Part shown: one piece after another, positions 42,448 to 51,595 of the stretch
Layout of the letters: every line of letters begins with the position of its first letter
Position numbering within the stretch: the first letter of the stretch is position 1
Assembly (NCBI RefSeq): GCF_007677725.1
Contig: NZ_VEDF01000001.1
Span: forward strand, 88,588-152,587
Length of the DNA stretch: 64,000 bases
Source of the DNA: Pseudomonas sp. URMO17WK12:I11
Lineage (GTDB): Bacteria; Pseudomonadota; Gammaproteobacteria; Pseudomonadales; Pseudomonadaceae
Direction: 5' to 3'
Program-made: the position numbers and the translations under genes
The notes under the pieces: model-generated
The model's database searches: none
The model's input: the letters and a program-made list of their open reading frames with translations, nothing else
What the model was told of the DNA's origin: nothing

Positions 42448-43011
42448 TCAGGGTTTTTCACCTTTGCTGCAGCGCAGCGCGATGTCGGCAAGGCAGGTAT
42501 CGAGCTCGGCAAGGTGGTCGATCACCGAATGCACGCCGAGGTTGAACAGGGCCAAAGTCGCTTTGCCGCGGGCGATGTCGCGCTGTTGTACGGTCATGCC
42601 TTGCCACTGCAGCGCATTGGACTCGCCCACCGGCTCGCAGGCCGCCAGACCCACCGTCCACACGCCGGCATTGAGGCCTGCTTGCAGCAGCTTGGGCTCG
42701 CCGCTGACCAGCACGCAGCCTTCGAGCTGTTCGGCCTGCATGGCCATCAAGGCCTGCCAGCAGGGGTCGGGTGCGGGCCAGGGCGTGCCTTTGTGCGCGT
42801 ACCCTGGCAGCCAGGCAGGCAAGACCTCGGCCAGATGTTTACCCTCGGCGTCGGGCAGTTGGTCCAGCCAGATGCAGGGAATCTGTGCGTCACGCAGGCT
42901 GGCGAGGGTTGCCAGCGCGCCAGGCGCAGGTCGCGGCTGCTGGTCGATGACCTGGAGCAGGCAATCGCGCAGGCCGAACAGAACAGAGCGGATGACAGGT
43001 GCAGCGAGCAT
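42448..43011 (-). CDS. phosphonatase-like HAD-fold protein with lost nucleophile
   Basis: A 187-residue protein with the layout of phosphonoacetaldehyde hydrolase (PhnX). The C-terminal part VSGEPKLLQAGLNAGVWTVGLA, then HSVIDHLAEL and a GEKP end, align with that family from memory. The catalytic start, normally FDWAG, is LFGLRD here, so the nucleophile Asp is missing. It is also about 90 residues short. It probably has no phosphonatase activity; a binding or regulatory role is possible. It neighbours mlaA on the opposite strand. Confidence 0.7.
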   Translation of the reverse strand: MLAAPVIRSVLFGLRDCLLQVIDQQPRPAPGALATLASLRDAQIPCIWLDQLPDAEGKHLAEVLPAWLPGYAHKGTPWPAPDPCWQALMAMQAEQLEGCVLVSGEPKLLQAGLNAGVWTVGLAACEPVGESNALQWQGMTVQQRDIARGKATLALFNLGVHSVIDHLAELDTCLADIALRCSKGEKP

Positions 43012-43199
43012 GGGGACTTTCCTGAAATACGCTGCAGGCTAGTGACTGTGTGTTACCAAGGCATGACGGCAACGTCTGTTCACAATGTTTTGAGCAGCAA
43101 AATGTAAAGCTGTTTATCAGCGTGCAAGTCTCTATACTGCCGGCTGAGTGCGGCGCACCTGATGCGCTTGCGGCCGAGAATTTCGATGGAGAAACATCT

Positions 43200-43907
43200 A
43201 TGCGTAGGATCGGTGCCGGTGTGATCGAGCGATTCACCCAGGCCTGTGTCTGCGCCAGCTTGCTGCTGGCGCCTGTGGCTGCCACCCAGGCCGCCACCGA
43301 GGAAGATCCCTGGGAAGCGGTCAACCGCCCGATCTTCCGCTTCAACGATACGATCGACACCTATGCCCTCAAGCCGTTGGCCCAGGGCTATGACGCCATT
43401 ACCCCGCAATTTCTCGAAGATGGCATTCATAACGTTTTCCGCAACATCGGCGATGTCACCAACCTGGCCAACAACGTGCTGCAGCTCAAGCCGCATGCGG
43501 CTGGCGTGGACACGGCGCGGCTGATCGTCAACACCGTCTTCGGTATCGGCGGCTTCTTCGACGTGGGCACCCGCATGGGCCTGCAGCGCAGCGACGAAGA
43601 CTTCGGCCAGACCCTGGGTTACTGGGGCGTGCCAAGCGGCCCGTACGTGGTCATTCCGCTGTTGGGGCCGAGCACCGTGCGTGATGGCCTGGCACGCTAC
43701 CCTGACACCTACACCAAGCCTTATCGCTACATCGACCATGTGCCGACCCGTAACTCGATCTTTGCCCTGGATGTGGTCGACACCCGCGCCAGCTTGCTGC
43801 CAGCGGAGAAGCTGATCCAAGGCGACAAGTACATCTTCTTGCGCAATGCCTACCTGCAGAACCGCGAGTTCAAGGTCAAGGACGGCGAAGTCGAAGACGA
43901 CTTCTAA
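43200..43907 (+). CDS. mlaA: phospholipid-transport protein MlaA (VacJ)
   Basis: This 235-residue outer-membrane protein of the Mla pathway removes phospholipids from the outer leaflet and passes them to MlaC. The VacJ core starts EEDPWEAVNRPIFRFND, and GYWGVPSGPYVVIPLLGPST is present. The signal peptide (SLLLAPVAATQA) lacks the lipobox cysteine of E. coli MlaA, so it may not be lipidated. The ATG at 43200 follows GGAGAAACATCT. A terminator follows at 43925. Confidence 0.92.
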   Translation: MRRIGAGVIERFTQACVCASLLLAPVAATQAATEEDPWEAVNRPIFRFNDTIDTYALKPLAQGYDAITPQFLEDGIHNVFRNIGDVTNLANNVLQLKPHAAGVDTARLIVNTVFGIGGFFDVGTRMGLQRSDEDFGQTLGYWGVPSGPYVVIPLLGPSTVRDGLARYPDTYTKPYRYIDHVPTRNSIFALDVVDTRASLLPAEKLIQGDKYIFLRNAYLQNREFKVKDGEVEDDF

Positions 43908-43924
43908 GCGCTTGCGGTGCATTG

Positions 43925-43951
43925 ACGGCGACCTTTGGGTCGCCGTTTTTG
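43925..43951 (+). terminator. rho-independent terminator after mlaA
   Basis: ACGGCGACC (43925-43933) pairs with GGTCGCCGT (43938-43946) across TTTG, followed by a run of T. Confidence 0.9.
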
Positions 43952-44297
43952 TTACAGGCTTATGCAAACGCAGTGGCGAACCAATGCGCGATGACGTGCG
44001 AAGCGCCGGGGTAGAGCCAACGACCCGCGCCATGTCCTAACCATTGGGCACTTCAAACAGTATTTTTATAACTCTCGGTGATTTGGTCGGCAAACTGCAG
44101 CGAACTCAGCCGACGTAAGCTTGAAACGCTTTGCGGATGGGAGTACCGTCTGCGCCTTACGCGGTAGATCCTTGGGTTGCCTGGGCTGGGTTATTGGCCT
44201 ACAACTCAAGTTGAGCTTCACCACAGAGTATTCCAGCAGTTGGATGTCAGCCTTGCAGACGTTCCTGCACCAACCCAAATCGGCGCCGTTCGCCCAC

Positions 44298-45479
44298 ATG
44301 CAGAAAATCAGTGCAACGCTGCTGATCATCGATGATGACGACGTGGTCCGTGCGAGCCTCGCCGCCTATCTGGAAGACAGTGGCTTCAGTGTGCTCCAGG
44401 CCGGTAATGGCCAGCAGGGCCTTCAGGTCTTCGAACAACAGCAGCCCGACCTTGTCATCTGCGATCTGCGTATGCCGCAGATGGGCGGGCTCGAACTGAT
44501 CCGTCAGATCAGTGAACGCGAGCCGCAATTGCCGGTGATCGTGGTGTCTGGCGCCGGGGTGATGAGCGACGCAGTCGAGGCCCTGCGCCTGGGCGCGGCA
44601 GATTACCTGATCAAGCCGCTGGAAGACCTGGCCGTGCTCGAACATTCGGTACGCCGGGCCCTCGATCGTTCGCACCTGGTGCAGGAAAACCAGCGCTACC
44701 GGGAAAAGCTCGAAACAGCCAACCGCGAGCTCGAGGCCAGCCTGCACCTGCTGCAGGAAGACCAGACCGCCGGGCGCCAGGTGCAGATGAACATGCTGCC
44801 GGAAAGCCCCTGGACGCTGGGTGAGTTCGCCTTCGAGCACCAGATCATTCCGTCGCTGTACCTGTCGGGCGATTTTGCCGACTACTTCCGTGTCGATGAG
44901 CGACGGATCGCCTTCTACCTGGCCGATGTGTCCGGGCATGGGGCATCCTCGGCGTTCGTCACCGTACTGCTGAAGTTCATGACCACGCGCTTGCTGTTCG
45001 AATTCAAGCGCAGCAAGCAGCGTGAGTTCAAACCCTCACAGGTGCTCAGTCACATCAACCGCGGGCTGATCAACTGCAAACTGGGTAAACATGTCACCAT
45101 GGTCGGTGGCGTGATCGACGAGGAGACGGGCCTGTTGACCTATGCCGTCGGTGGGCACCTGCCGTTGCCGGTGCTGTACACCCCAGGCCAGGCCCGTTAC
45201 CTGGAAGGCCGTGGCTTGCCGGTCGGATTGTTCGACGAGGCCACCTACCAGGACCTGGTGATCGAGCTGCCTGAGCAGTTCAGCCTGACCCTCATGTCCG
45301 ACGGCATCCTGGACCTTTTGCCGGGCGACACGCTCAAAGATAAAGAAGCTGGCTTGCCGGACATCGTCAAGACAGCGGGTGGTAGCCTGGATGGGCTGCG
45401 GCAACGATTTGGATTGGCTACGCTTGGGGAGATGCCGGATGATATCGCCCTATTGGTGTTGAGCAGGAACCTTCAATGA
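44298..45479 (+). CDS. rssB: response regulator with PP2C phosphatase domain RssB
   Basis: A 393-residue protein with an N-terminal receiver (IDDDD, phospho-acceptor Asp in VICDLRMPQ, Lys in YLIKPLED) and a C-terminal PP2C-like phosphatase domain (SGDFADYFRVDE, ADVSGHGASSAFV, LMSDGILDLLPG). In Pseudomonas this RssB works with the STAS protein RssC in a partner switch that sets RpoS level. The frame continues upstream to 44121; I start at the Met before QKISATLLIID because the receiver begins there. It overlaps rssC by ATGA. Confidence 0.88.
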   Translation: MQKISATLLIIDDDDVVRASLAAYLEDSGFSVLQAGNGQQGLQVFEQQQPDLVICDLRMPQMGGLELIRQISEREPQLPVIVVSGAGVMSDAVEALRLGAADYLIKPLEDLAVLEHSVRRALDRSHLVQENQRYREKLETANRELEASLHLLQEDQTAGRQVQMNMLPESPWTLGEFAFEHQIIPSLYLSGDFADYFRVDERRIAFYLADVSGHGASSAFVTVLLKFMTTRLLFEFKRSKQREFKPSQVLSHINRGLINCKLGKHVTMVGGVIDEETGLLTYAVGGHLPLPVLYTPGQARYLEGRGLPVGLFDEATYQDLVIELPEQFSLTLMSDGILDLLPGDTLKDKEAGLPDIVKTAGGSLDGLRQRFGLATLGEMPDDIALLVLSRNLQ

Positions 45480-45958
45480 GTACCGGTAGAATCCAGTTCG
45501 CCGAGCAGAGCGGTACCTTTGTACTGAAGTTTGTCGGTGAAGTGCGCCTGACGCTGTGTTCGGCATTGGATGCCACGATCGAGAAGATTTTCACTGCGCT
45601 GAACTTCTCGACGATCGTCATCGACCTGACCGAAACCGAGAGCATCGACAGCACCACCTTGGGCCTGCTGGCCAAGCTGTCGATCCTGTCGCGGCAGAAG
45701 GTCGGCCTGTTGCCCACCGTGGTGACCACCAACCCTGACATCTCGCGCTTGCTGCAGTCCATGGGCTTCGATCAGGTGTTCAATATCGTCGAGCACCCGG
45801 TGCCGTGCCCGGAATGCCTGAGCGATCTGCCGTCACAGGACCAGAACGAAGACGTGGTGCGCTCCAAGGTGCTCGAAGCGCACAAGATTCTCATGGGGCT
45901 CAATGATTCCAACCGCGAAGCCTTTCACGACCTGGTGAGTGCGCTGGAGCGCACCTGA
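45476..45958 (+). CDS. rssC: STAS-domain anti-sigma-factor antagonist RssC
   Basis: A 160-residue protein with an N-terminal STAS domain (about residues 1-105). The phosphorylatable Ser/Thr sits in ESIDSTTLGLLAKLS, the classic SpoIIAA position. The C-terminal extension has CPECL and a helix. Its start overlaps rssB, so the phosphatase RssB probably acts on it. Confidence 0.88.
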   Translation: MSTGRIQFAEQSGTFVLKFVGEVRLTLCSALDATIEKIFTALNFSTIVIDLTETESIDSTTLGLLAKLSILSRQKVGLLPTVVTTNPDISRLLQSMGFDQVFNIVEHPVPCPECLSDLPSQDQNEDVVRSKVLEAHKILMGLNDSNREAFHDLVSALERT

Positions 45959-46013
45959 TAGCCGCGTTGTCGCGTTGGTCGGGACGCTGCCTGATCAGCG
46001 GCTGACCTCAAGG

Positions 46014-47855
46014 TCACGCATCGCGCTCGAACGCTGCGGCTTCGCTGCCATCTGCACTGAGCTGATAGACCTGCACCGGCCGGCCTTGTTCATCGAAAAA
46101 CACCTGGCCCAACCCAGCCCCATTCCACAGCCGTTCTCCTGCCTTGCGACGGCTTGGAACGCGCGGTACGACCTCCATCTGCCGGCGTTTGGTGAACCAG
46201 TTCAACGGCGAGCGCGGCGCATACAGCCAGCGGTTGAGCCGGTCCAGCACATCCAGCAGGCGCCGCGGGAATTCATTCTTGATGCCGCTGCTGGTCACTT
46301 GCCACAGGTGCGGGCTGCGCTGGCGGTGACGGATCAGCACTTCGTAGACGAACGAGTAATGCACGTCGCCTGAAAGGATCACGTAGTGCCCTGGGGTGCG
46401 CGAGTGGCGGAAGATATTCAGGATCACCTGTGCGGCGCCCCGGTGCGCCATCCAGTTTTCGGCATCGACCAGCAACGGGTAGCCCAGCCAGCTGAATACC
46501 CGCTGTACCGTCTCGATCAATTTCACGCCAAAGATCGGCGCCGGCGACACGATGATTGCCGAGGGATGGTCCAGCAGCGCTTGCTGCAATTCGCTCAGCG
46601 CCTCCCAGTCCAGCAGCCCGGACGGCCGGGCCAGGTCGCTTTCACTGCGCCAGCGGCGGGTGCGGGTGTCGAGCACCAGCAGCGGCGGGGCGCTTGGCAG
46701 GGTGAATTGCCAGCCCTGGAACTGCAGCAAGCGCTCGATCATTTCGTCTTGCCGCGTCGTCGGCAGCTGGCACTGCGCGATCAACCCGCTGCACCCCTGT
46801 GGATCGTTGCCCCAGGCCTGGCACAACAGGTAGCCGAGCAACGCGTTGCCGATGATGCGTCGCGAGAAAGGATGGCCGTAGGCTGTCTCTTCCCACTGCG
46901 CCGAGAGGTTCCAGTCATCGGTGATGTCGTGATCGTCAAAAATCATCAGGCTGGGCAGATGCGCCATCACCCTCGCGACATCACCCAGGTTGGCAGCGAA
47001 CGCCTCGATGCGCGGCAGCTCCTCGCCATAGCGCGCCCGGTGTTGATCGCTCAACCCTGCCGGCATGCTCAGGTCCACCAGGCGCCAGGGCACCGGCGAC
47101 CACACCAACAGGTACATGGCCATGACTTCGGCCAAGGTCACCAAATGGTTGTCGGCATTACTGGACGAAAAGATCGGCTTGCGCTTGCCGCCAAAGAAAC
47201 GTTCGCGCAGCGTTTCATTGCGCTTTTGCGCTGGCAGCAGGTCGGCGCGGTGATAATAGCTGGCCGGGTGCCGGTAGAGCGCCTGGCTGTCAGCGACCAC
47301 CGCACCCTCCAGTGCCTCGTCGAACAGGCCCAGCCGTTCGATCAGCGTATGGATAGCCCGTAGCATCGGCCCGGCCACGTCATCGACATAGACCTGGTCG
47401 CCCGTCATCAACAACACGGCGGGGCGCTCCTGCGGCTGCGCGCAGGCCTGCAGCAAGCGGTCGGCACAGAGCAACCCGTCGGCCGCCGGGTGATGCGGCT
47501 TGCGGCACGAGCCGTGCAGCACGTGATCGAAACGCTCACGCAGCACCAGGTTTGGCCGTCGGTTGCCGGGGTAAAGCAGGTGTGGCGCCCAGTCTGCGAT
47601 GCCCTTGCCGTCGATCAATACATCGAACTCGAGGAAAACATTGCACGGCAAGGGCTCGCTGAACTCAATCTGCAGCAAGTGGATGAAGGCATGCTTGCCA
47701 ATCGGCACGACCTGGCAATCGACTTGGGCGGTGCCGTCGAACGCAAATTGCACGGGCAACGGTTGGCTACCGACCATCCACAGCGCCAGGCACTGAGGTT
47801 CGAGGCGGCGCAGCACGGGGCCGGCGAGCACAAGGGGCAATGGAGAGGAGGTCAT
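46014..47855 (-). CDS. PhoD-like metallophosphoesterase
   Basis: A 613-residue protein with PhoD-type calcineurin-like motifs: LLMTGDQVYVDD, MIFDDHDITDDWN and ILSGDVHYSF provide the metal ligands. It has no clear signal peptide, unlike secreted PhoD alkaline phosphatase, so it may be cytoplasmic or membrane associated. Substrate unknown. It converges with rssC, and its 5' side is next to a hairpin terminator shared with tal. Confidence 0.8.
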   Translation of the reverse strand: MTSSPLPLVLAGPVLRRLEPQCLALWMVGSQPLPVQFAFDGTAQVDCQVVPIGKHAFIHLLQIEFSEPLPCNVFLEFDVLIDGKGIADWAPHLLYPGNRRPNLVLRERFDHVLHGSCRKPHHPAADGLLCADRLLQACAQPQERPAVLLMTGDQVYVDDVAGPMLRAIHTLIERLGLFDEALEGAVVADSQALYRHPASYYHRADLLPAQKRNETLRERFFGGKRKPIFSSSNADNHLVTLAEVMAMYLLVWSPVPWRLVDLSMPAGLSDQHRARYGEELPRIEAFAANLGDVARVMAHLPSLMIFDDHDITDDWNLSAQWEETAYGHPFSRRIIGNALLGYLLCQAWGNDPQGCSGLIAQCQLPTTRQDEMIERLLQFQGWQFTLPSAPPLLVLDTRTRRWRSESDLARPSGLLDWEALSELQQALLDHPSAIIVSPAPIFGVKLIETVQRVFSWLGYPLLVDAENWMAHRGAAQVILNIFRHSRTPGHYVILSGDVHYSFVYEVLIRHRQRSPHLWQVTSSGIKNEFPRRLLDVLDRLNRWLYAPRSPLNWFTKRRQMEVVPRVPSRRKAGERLWNGAGLGQVFFDEQGRPVQVYQLSADGSEAAAFERDA

Positions 47856-47894
47856 CTGGCGTTAGTTCACAACGTTTGCAGCCGGCAAAAATAA

Positions 47895-47927
47895 ACGGGC
47901 GGAAAATGCTGAACATTTTCCGCCCGT
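47895..47927. terminator. strong hairpin between tal and the PhoD-like gene
   Basis: A 14-bp perfect stem (47895-47908 with 47914-47927) closes a 5-base loop. It lies just downstream of tal (minus strand) and has A-rich sequence on the far side that is T-rich in the tal transcript. Confidence 0.85.
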
Positions 47928-47946
47928 CTGGCAAACCACAGATGTA

Positions 47947-48873
47947 TCAGCCTTTTTCGGCCATGACTTTTTCCAGCTTCTCCTGGTCGCGCGCGAACTG
48001 GCGGATGCCTTCGGCGAGCTTCTCGGTGGCCATGGCATCTTCGTTCATTGCCCAGCGGAACTGGCTTTCATTGAGAACGTGCTTGGGCTCGCCGGCATTA
48101 CCAGGTTTGAGCACCTGCGGCAGTTCACCCTGGTCATTGCTCAGCTTGTCGAGCAGATCCGGGCTGATGGTCAGGCGGTCGCAGCCGGCCAACTGCTCAA
48201 TCTGGCCAACATTGCGGAAGCTGGCGCCCATGACCACGGTGTCGTAGCCATTGGCTTTGTAGTAGTTGTAAATGCGCGTTACCGACTGCACGCCTGGATC
48301 GTCGGCGCCGACGTAATCCTGACCGGTGCTTTTCTTGTACCAGTCATAGATGCGGCCCACGAACGGCGAGATGAGGAATACGCCAGCATCGGCACAGGCC
48401 TGGGCCTGGGCGAAGGAGAACAACAGGGTGAGGTTGGTCTGGATGCCTTCTTTCTCCAGCTTTTCAGCGGCGCGGATGCCTTCCCAGGTCGAGGCCAGCT
48501 TGATCAGCACGCGGTCCTTCGACACGCCACCGGCTTCGTACAGATCGATCAGCTGGCGAGCTTTGGCGAGCAGCGCGGGTTCATCGAAGGACAGTCGCGC
48601 ATCCACCTCGGTGGAGATGCGGCCGGGAATGACCTTGAGGATGCCCGACCCTACCGCCACGGAAAATTTATCGCAGGCCAGATCGACATTGCCCTTCGCC
48701 TCGCTCTTGACCTGCTTGAGCAGGTCGGCGTAACCGGCAATGTCGGCGGCTTTGAGCAGCAACGACGGGTTGGTGGTGGCATCGACCGGCTTGAGGCGGG
48801 TGATGGCATCCAGGTCCCCGGTGTCGGCGACCACGGTGGTGAACTGCTTGAGTTGTTCCAGCTTGGAGGTCAT
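47947..48873 (-). CDS. tal: transaldolase
   Basis: This 308-residue enzyme of the pentose phosphate pathway transfers dihydroxyacetone between sugar phosphates. The Schiff-base Lys125 is in [13 protein letters not shown], and [12 protein letters not shown] and [15 protein letters not shown] are family signatures. The start at [10 protein letters not shown] is chosen; a Met 7 codons upstream is possible. Length matches TalB-type enzymes. Confidence 0.96.
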   Translation of the reverse strand: MTSKLEQLKQFTTVVADTGDLDAITRLKPVDATTNPSLLLKAADIAGYADLLKQVKSEAKGNVDLACDKFSVAVGSGILKVIPGRISTEVDARLSFDEPALLAKARQLIDLYEAGGVSKDRVLIKLASTWEGIRAAEKLEKEGIQTNLTLLFSFAQAQACADAGVFLISPFVGRIYDWYKKSTGQDYVGADDPGVQSVTRIYNYYKANGYDTVVMGASFRNVGQIEQLAGCDRLTISPDLLDKLSNDQGELPQVLKPGNAGEPKHVLNESQFRWAMNEDAMATEKLAEGIRQFARDQEKLEKVMAEKG

Positions 48874-49057
48874 GGCGTGCTCTGTCCTGTGCATTTACTC
48901 GACATTACCCGAGGCCCGACGGCCGCTCAAGAGGGCGGTCAGGCGAGGGGTTCTGCCAATGGTGAGGATTCGAGTCAGCTGGGGTGCCGAGGTTCCATGA
49001 GCCGAGCAGACATTACCGGCGGGCACCCGCAAAGCCGGGCGCTGGGTACCGCTTGTT

Positions 49058-50068
49058 CTAGCGACCTTCCATCAACAGCGCCGCTTGATCGAACACTTTC
49101 AGCGGATCTGCCGCTTTGTGAATGTCGGCCGACAACAACTGACGGAACCGCCGCGCCCCTGGGAAGCCCTGGCCAAGCCCCAGGATGTGCCGGGTGATGT
49201 GATGCATCGCGCCGCCGTTCTCCATATGCGTGACGATGTAAGGCCGCAACTGCGCCAGCGCTTCGCTGCGCGAGACTACAGGCGCCAGGCTGCCGAACAG
49301 CTGCTGGTCGACCTCAGCCAGCAGGTAGGGATTGTGATACGCCTCACGCCCGAGCATCACGCCATCGAAGGTTTGCAGGTGCGTCTGGCACGCGTCCAGC
49401 GTCTTGATCCCGCCATTGAGCACGATCTCCAAATCCGGGAAGTCTGCTTTGAGCTGCGCGGCGATGTCGTAGCGCAGTGGCGGAATTTCACGGTTTTCCT
49501 TCGGCGACAGCCCCTCGAGGATCGCAATCCGTGCATGCACGGTGAAGCTGCGGCAGCCCGCGTCACGCACCTGGCCGACGAAATCACACAGCTCGGCATA
49601 GCTGTCGCGGCCGTTGATGCCAATTCGATGCTTGACCGTCACCGGCGTCGCCACCGCATCCAGCATGGCCTTCACGCAGTCCGCGACCAACCCCGGGTGG
49701 GCCATCAGGCAGGCACCGATCATGTTGTTCTGCACCCGATCGCTCGGGCAGCCGACGTTGAGGTTGACCTCGTCATACCCCGCCGCCTCGGCCAGCTTGG
49801 CGCAGGCGGCCAGGTCGGCCGGTACACTGCCGCCGAGCTGCAGGGCCAGCGGGTGCTCGGCGATGTCGTGGCGCAGGAAACGCTCGGCATCGTTGTGCAG
49901 CAGCGCGCCGGTGGTGACCATCTCGGTGTAGAGCAGGGTGTGCTTGGACAGCAGGCGCAGGAAGAACCGGCAGTGGCGGTCGGTCCAGTCCATCATCGGT
50001 GCAACGCTGAAGCGGCGTGACGGCTCAGAGCGCGTGGTTTGTGGCTTTGAGCCCGATTTTGCGGTCAT
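49058..50068 (-). CDS. dusA: tRNA-dihydrouridine(20/20a) synthase DusA
   Basis: This 336-residue FMN enzyme reduces U20 and U20a in tRNA using NADPH. The start is RRFSVAPMMDWTDRHCRFF, the catalytic Cys is in NVGCPSDRV, and the C-terminal helical tRNA-binding domain is present. I use the ATG at 50068; the TTG at 50092 lies in DNA beyond the normal start. The integrase gene begins 103 bp upstream on the other strand. dusA is a known integration target, and the coding sequence here is restored intact. Confidence 0.95.
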   Translation of the reverse strand: MTAKSGSKPQTTRSEPSRRFSVAPMMDWTDRHCRFFLRLLSKHTLLYTEMVTTGALLHNDAERFLRHDIAEHPLALQLGGSVPADLAACAKLAEAAGYDEVNLNVGCPSDRVQNNMIGACLMAHPGLVADCVKAMLDAVATPVTVKHRIGINGRDSYAELCDFVGQVRDAGCRSFTVHARIAILEGLSPKENREIPPLRYDIAAQLKADFPDLEIVLNGGIKTLDACQTHLQTFDGVMLGREAYHNPYLLAEVDQQLFGSLAPVVSRSEALAQLRPYIVTHMENGGAMHHITRHILGLGQGFPGARRFRQLLSADIHKAADPLKVFDQAALLMEGR

Positions 50069-50085
50069 TTCGTTCAACGTGTTTC

Positions 50086-50165
50086 GTACCAATTTTCAGG
50101 GGTTTTGGGGCGTTTTTACCAAGTGCTTGGTACAATGTACCAATCGACAGACGACGTGTACCAAT
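50086..50165. repeat. GTACCAA repeats between dusA and integrase
   Basis: GTACCAAT occurs three times (50086-50093, 50137-50144, 50158-50165). There are also two inverted units: ACCAAG-TG-CTTGGT (50118-50131) and the near-perfect palindrome TTGGTACAATGTACCAA (50127-50143). Candidate integrase arm or core sites, or an int operator. Confidence 0.6.
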
Positions 50166-50170
50166 CTCAG

Positions 50171-51292
50171 ATGGCAACGATCAGAACGCGCAAAAAGGCC
50201 GATGGCAGCACTAGCTACCTCGTCCAGATCCGCATTAATCGCGATAAGGTGACAGTCTACCAAGAGAGCCAAACGTTCGCCCGCAAACAGGCTGCAGTGG
50301 CATGGGCGAAGCGACGGGAAAGCGAGTTGGCTGAACCCGGTGCTATCGAGCGTGCCACCCGGGTAGGGCAAACGGTCAAGCAGATGATCGACCGTTACTT
50401 GGTGGAGGCAGAGAAAGCTCGGCCTTTGGGTGAGACCAAGCGACGCACGCTGAACGCCATCAAGAACAGCTACCTAGGTGAGAAGGTCGACTCTGACATC
50501 AGCCAGCAGGTGCTGGTGGACTACGCCCTTTGGCGAATGAGTCCTGAAGGGGGAGGGATCAAGCCGCAGACGGCTGGAAATGATTTGGCGCACTTGGGGT
50601 CGGTATTGTCGTTGGCCAGGGCTGCCTGGGGCTATGAAATCAATCCGCAAGCGATGACTGATGCACGGCTTGTGCTTAAGAAGTTCGGCTATAACATGCG
50701 GAGCCGGGAACGGGATCGACGGCCGGTATTGGAAGAGTTAGATAAGGTGATGAACCATTTCTTCGGGATGCTGGAGCGGCGACCCAGCGTGATTCACATG
50801 CCCAAGGTCGTGGCGTTTGCGATCTATTCCACGCGCAGGATGGATGAGATTACGCGCATCCGTTGGGAGGATCTGGATGAGCATCAGCAGGCTGTGAAAG
50901 TGCGTGATATGAAAAATCCGGGCCAGAAGATTGGTAATGATGTCTGGTGTTATCTGCCTGATGAGGCCTGGATCATCGTACAGAGCATGCCGCGAGAGTG
51001 TGCTGAGATCTTTCCTTACAACACAGACTCAATTGGCACCGCCTGGTCCAAGGCATGCAAGATGACCGGCATCGACGATCTGCACTTCCATGACTTGCGA
51101 CACGAAGGGGTGAGCCGGTTGTTTGAAATGGACTGGGACATACCGAGGGTCTCAAGCGTATCCGGTCACCGTGATTGGAACTCGCTGCGGCGGTATACCC
51201 ATTTGCGTGGGCGAGGGGATCGGTACAAAGGCTGGAAGTGGCTGGATCAGATCATTCAGGCACCGGTTAAGCTCGGAGCCCGGGCTGAGTAG
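50171..51292 (+). CDS. int: tyrosine-family site-specific integrase (dusA-associated)
   Basis: This 373-residue phage integrase has an N-terminal arm-binding region (ATIRTRKKADGSTSYLVQIR), a core-binding domain (about 65-170) and a catalytic domain with Arg222/223 (STRRMDEI), His307 and Arg310 (HDLRHE), His333 (SGHRDW) and nucleophile Tyr342 (RRYTHL). It catalyses insertion at and excision from dusA. I start at the ATG of MATIRTRK; an ATG at 50135 would add 12 residues. Transcription runs away from dusA. Confidence 0.93.
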   Translation: MATIRTRKKADGSTSYLVQIRINRDKVTVYQESQTFARKQAAVAWAKRRESELAEPGAIERATRVGQTVKQMIDRYLVEAEKARPLGETKRRTLNAIKNSYLGEKVDSDISQQVLVDYALWRMSPEGGGIKPQTAGNDLAHLGSVLSLARAAWGYEINPQAMTDARLVLKKFGYNMRSRERDRRPVLEELDKVMNHFFGMLERRPSVIHMPKVVAFAIYSTRRMDEITRIRWEDLDEHQQAVKVRDMKNPGQKIGNDVWCYLPDEAWIIVQSMPRECAEIFPYNTDSIGTAWSKACKMTGIDDLHFHDLRHEGVSRLFEMDWDIPRVSSVSGHRDWNSLRRYTHLRGRGDRYKGWKWLDQIIQAPVKLGARAE

Positions 51293-51595
51293 TCGGGTGG
51301 GTAACAATACTGCCTCTATCAACGCTTACTGGTGGTAGGAGTCCGCTTTGGTGCGTAATCTGCCGGTCAAGGATAACCGCTTTCGACCCAAAGTTGCCCT
51401 TGGCAGAGGGCGATTAATGGCCAAGAGAGGACGCTCGTGCTGGGCTAATACTGCATTTTGGCCCGATGTACAGCCCGAAGCTGACACGGGACGCCCCTCG
51501 CTCCCCAAATAGCGCTATTTTTGTTGCGTCCTGACCAGAATTCAGGCAGAAAGCGCTGAGCAAACTGATTTGTACATGTGCGTAAGGAGATCAGC
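51293..51595. other. spacer between integrase and ATPase gene
   Basis: About 300 bases with no convincing gene. The perfect palindrome AAATAGCGCTATTT (51507-51520) followed by TTGTTG could act as a terminator for int. TAAGGAG at the end serves the next gene. The middle part has no ribosome-binding site and looks like a remnant of other DNA. Confidence 0.4.

Noticed and set aside
49900..50200. tRNA gene as integration site
   Set aside because: No tRNA cloverleaf could be traced; the integrase lies against dusA, a known protein-gene target.
51293..51595. Retron or toxin-antitoxin RNA in the integrase-ATPase spacer
   Set aside because: No reverse transcriptase gene, no long a1/a2-type inverted repeat, and no small frame with a ribosome-binding site; only one 14-base palindrome.
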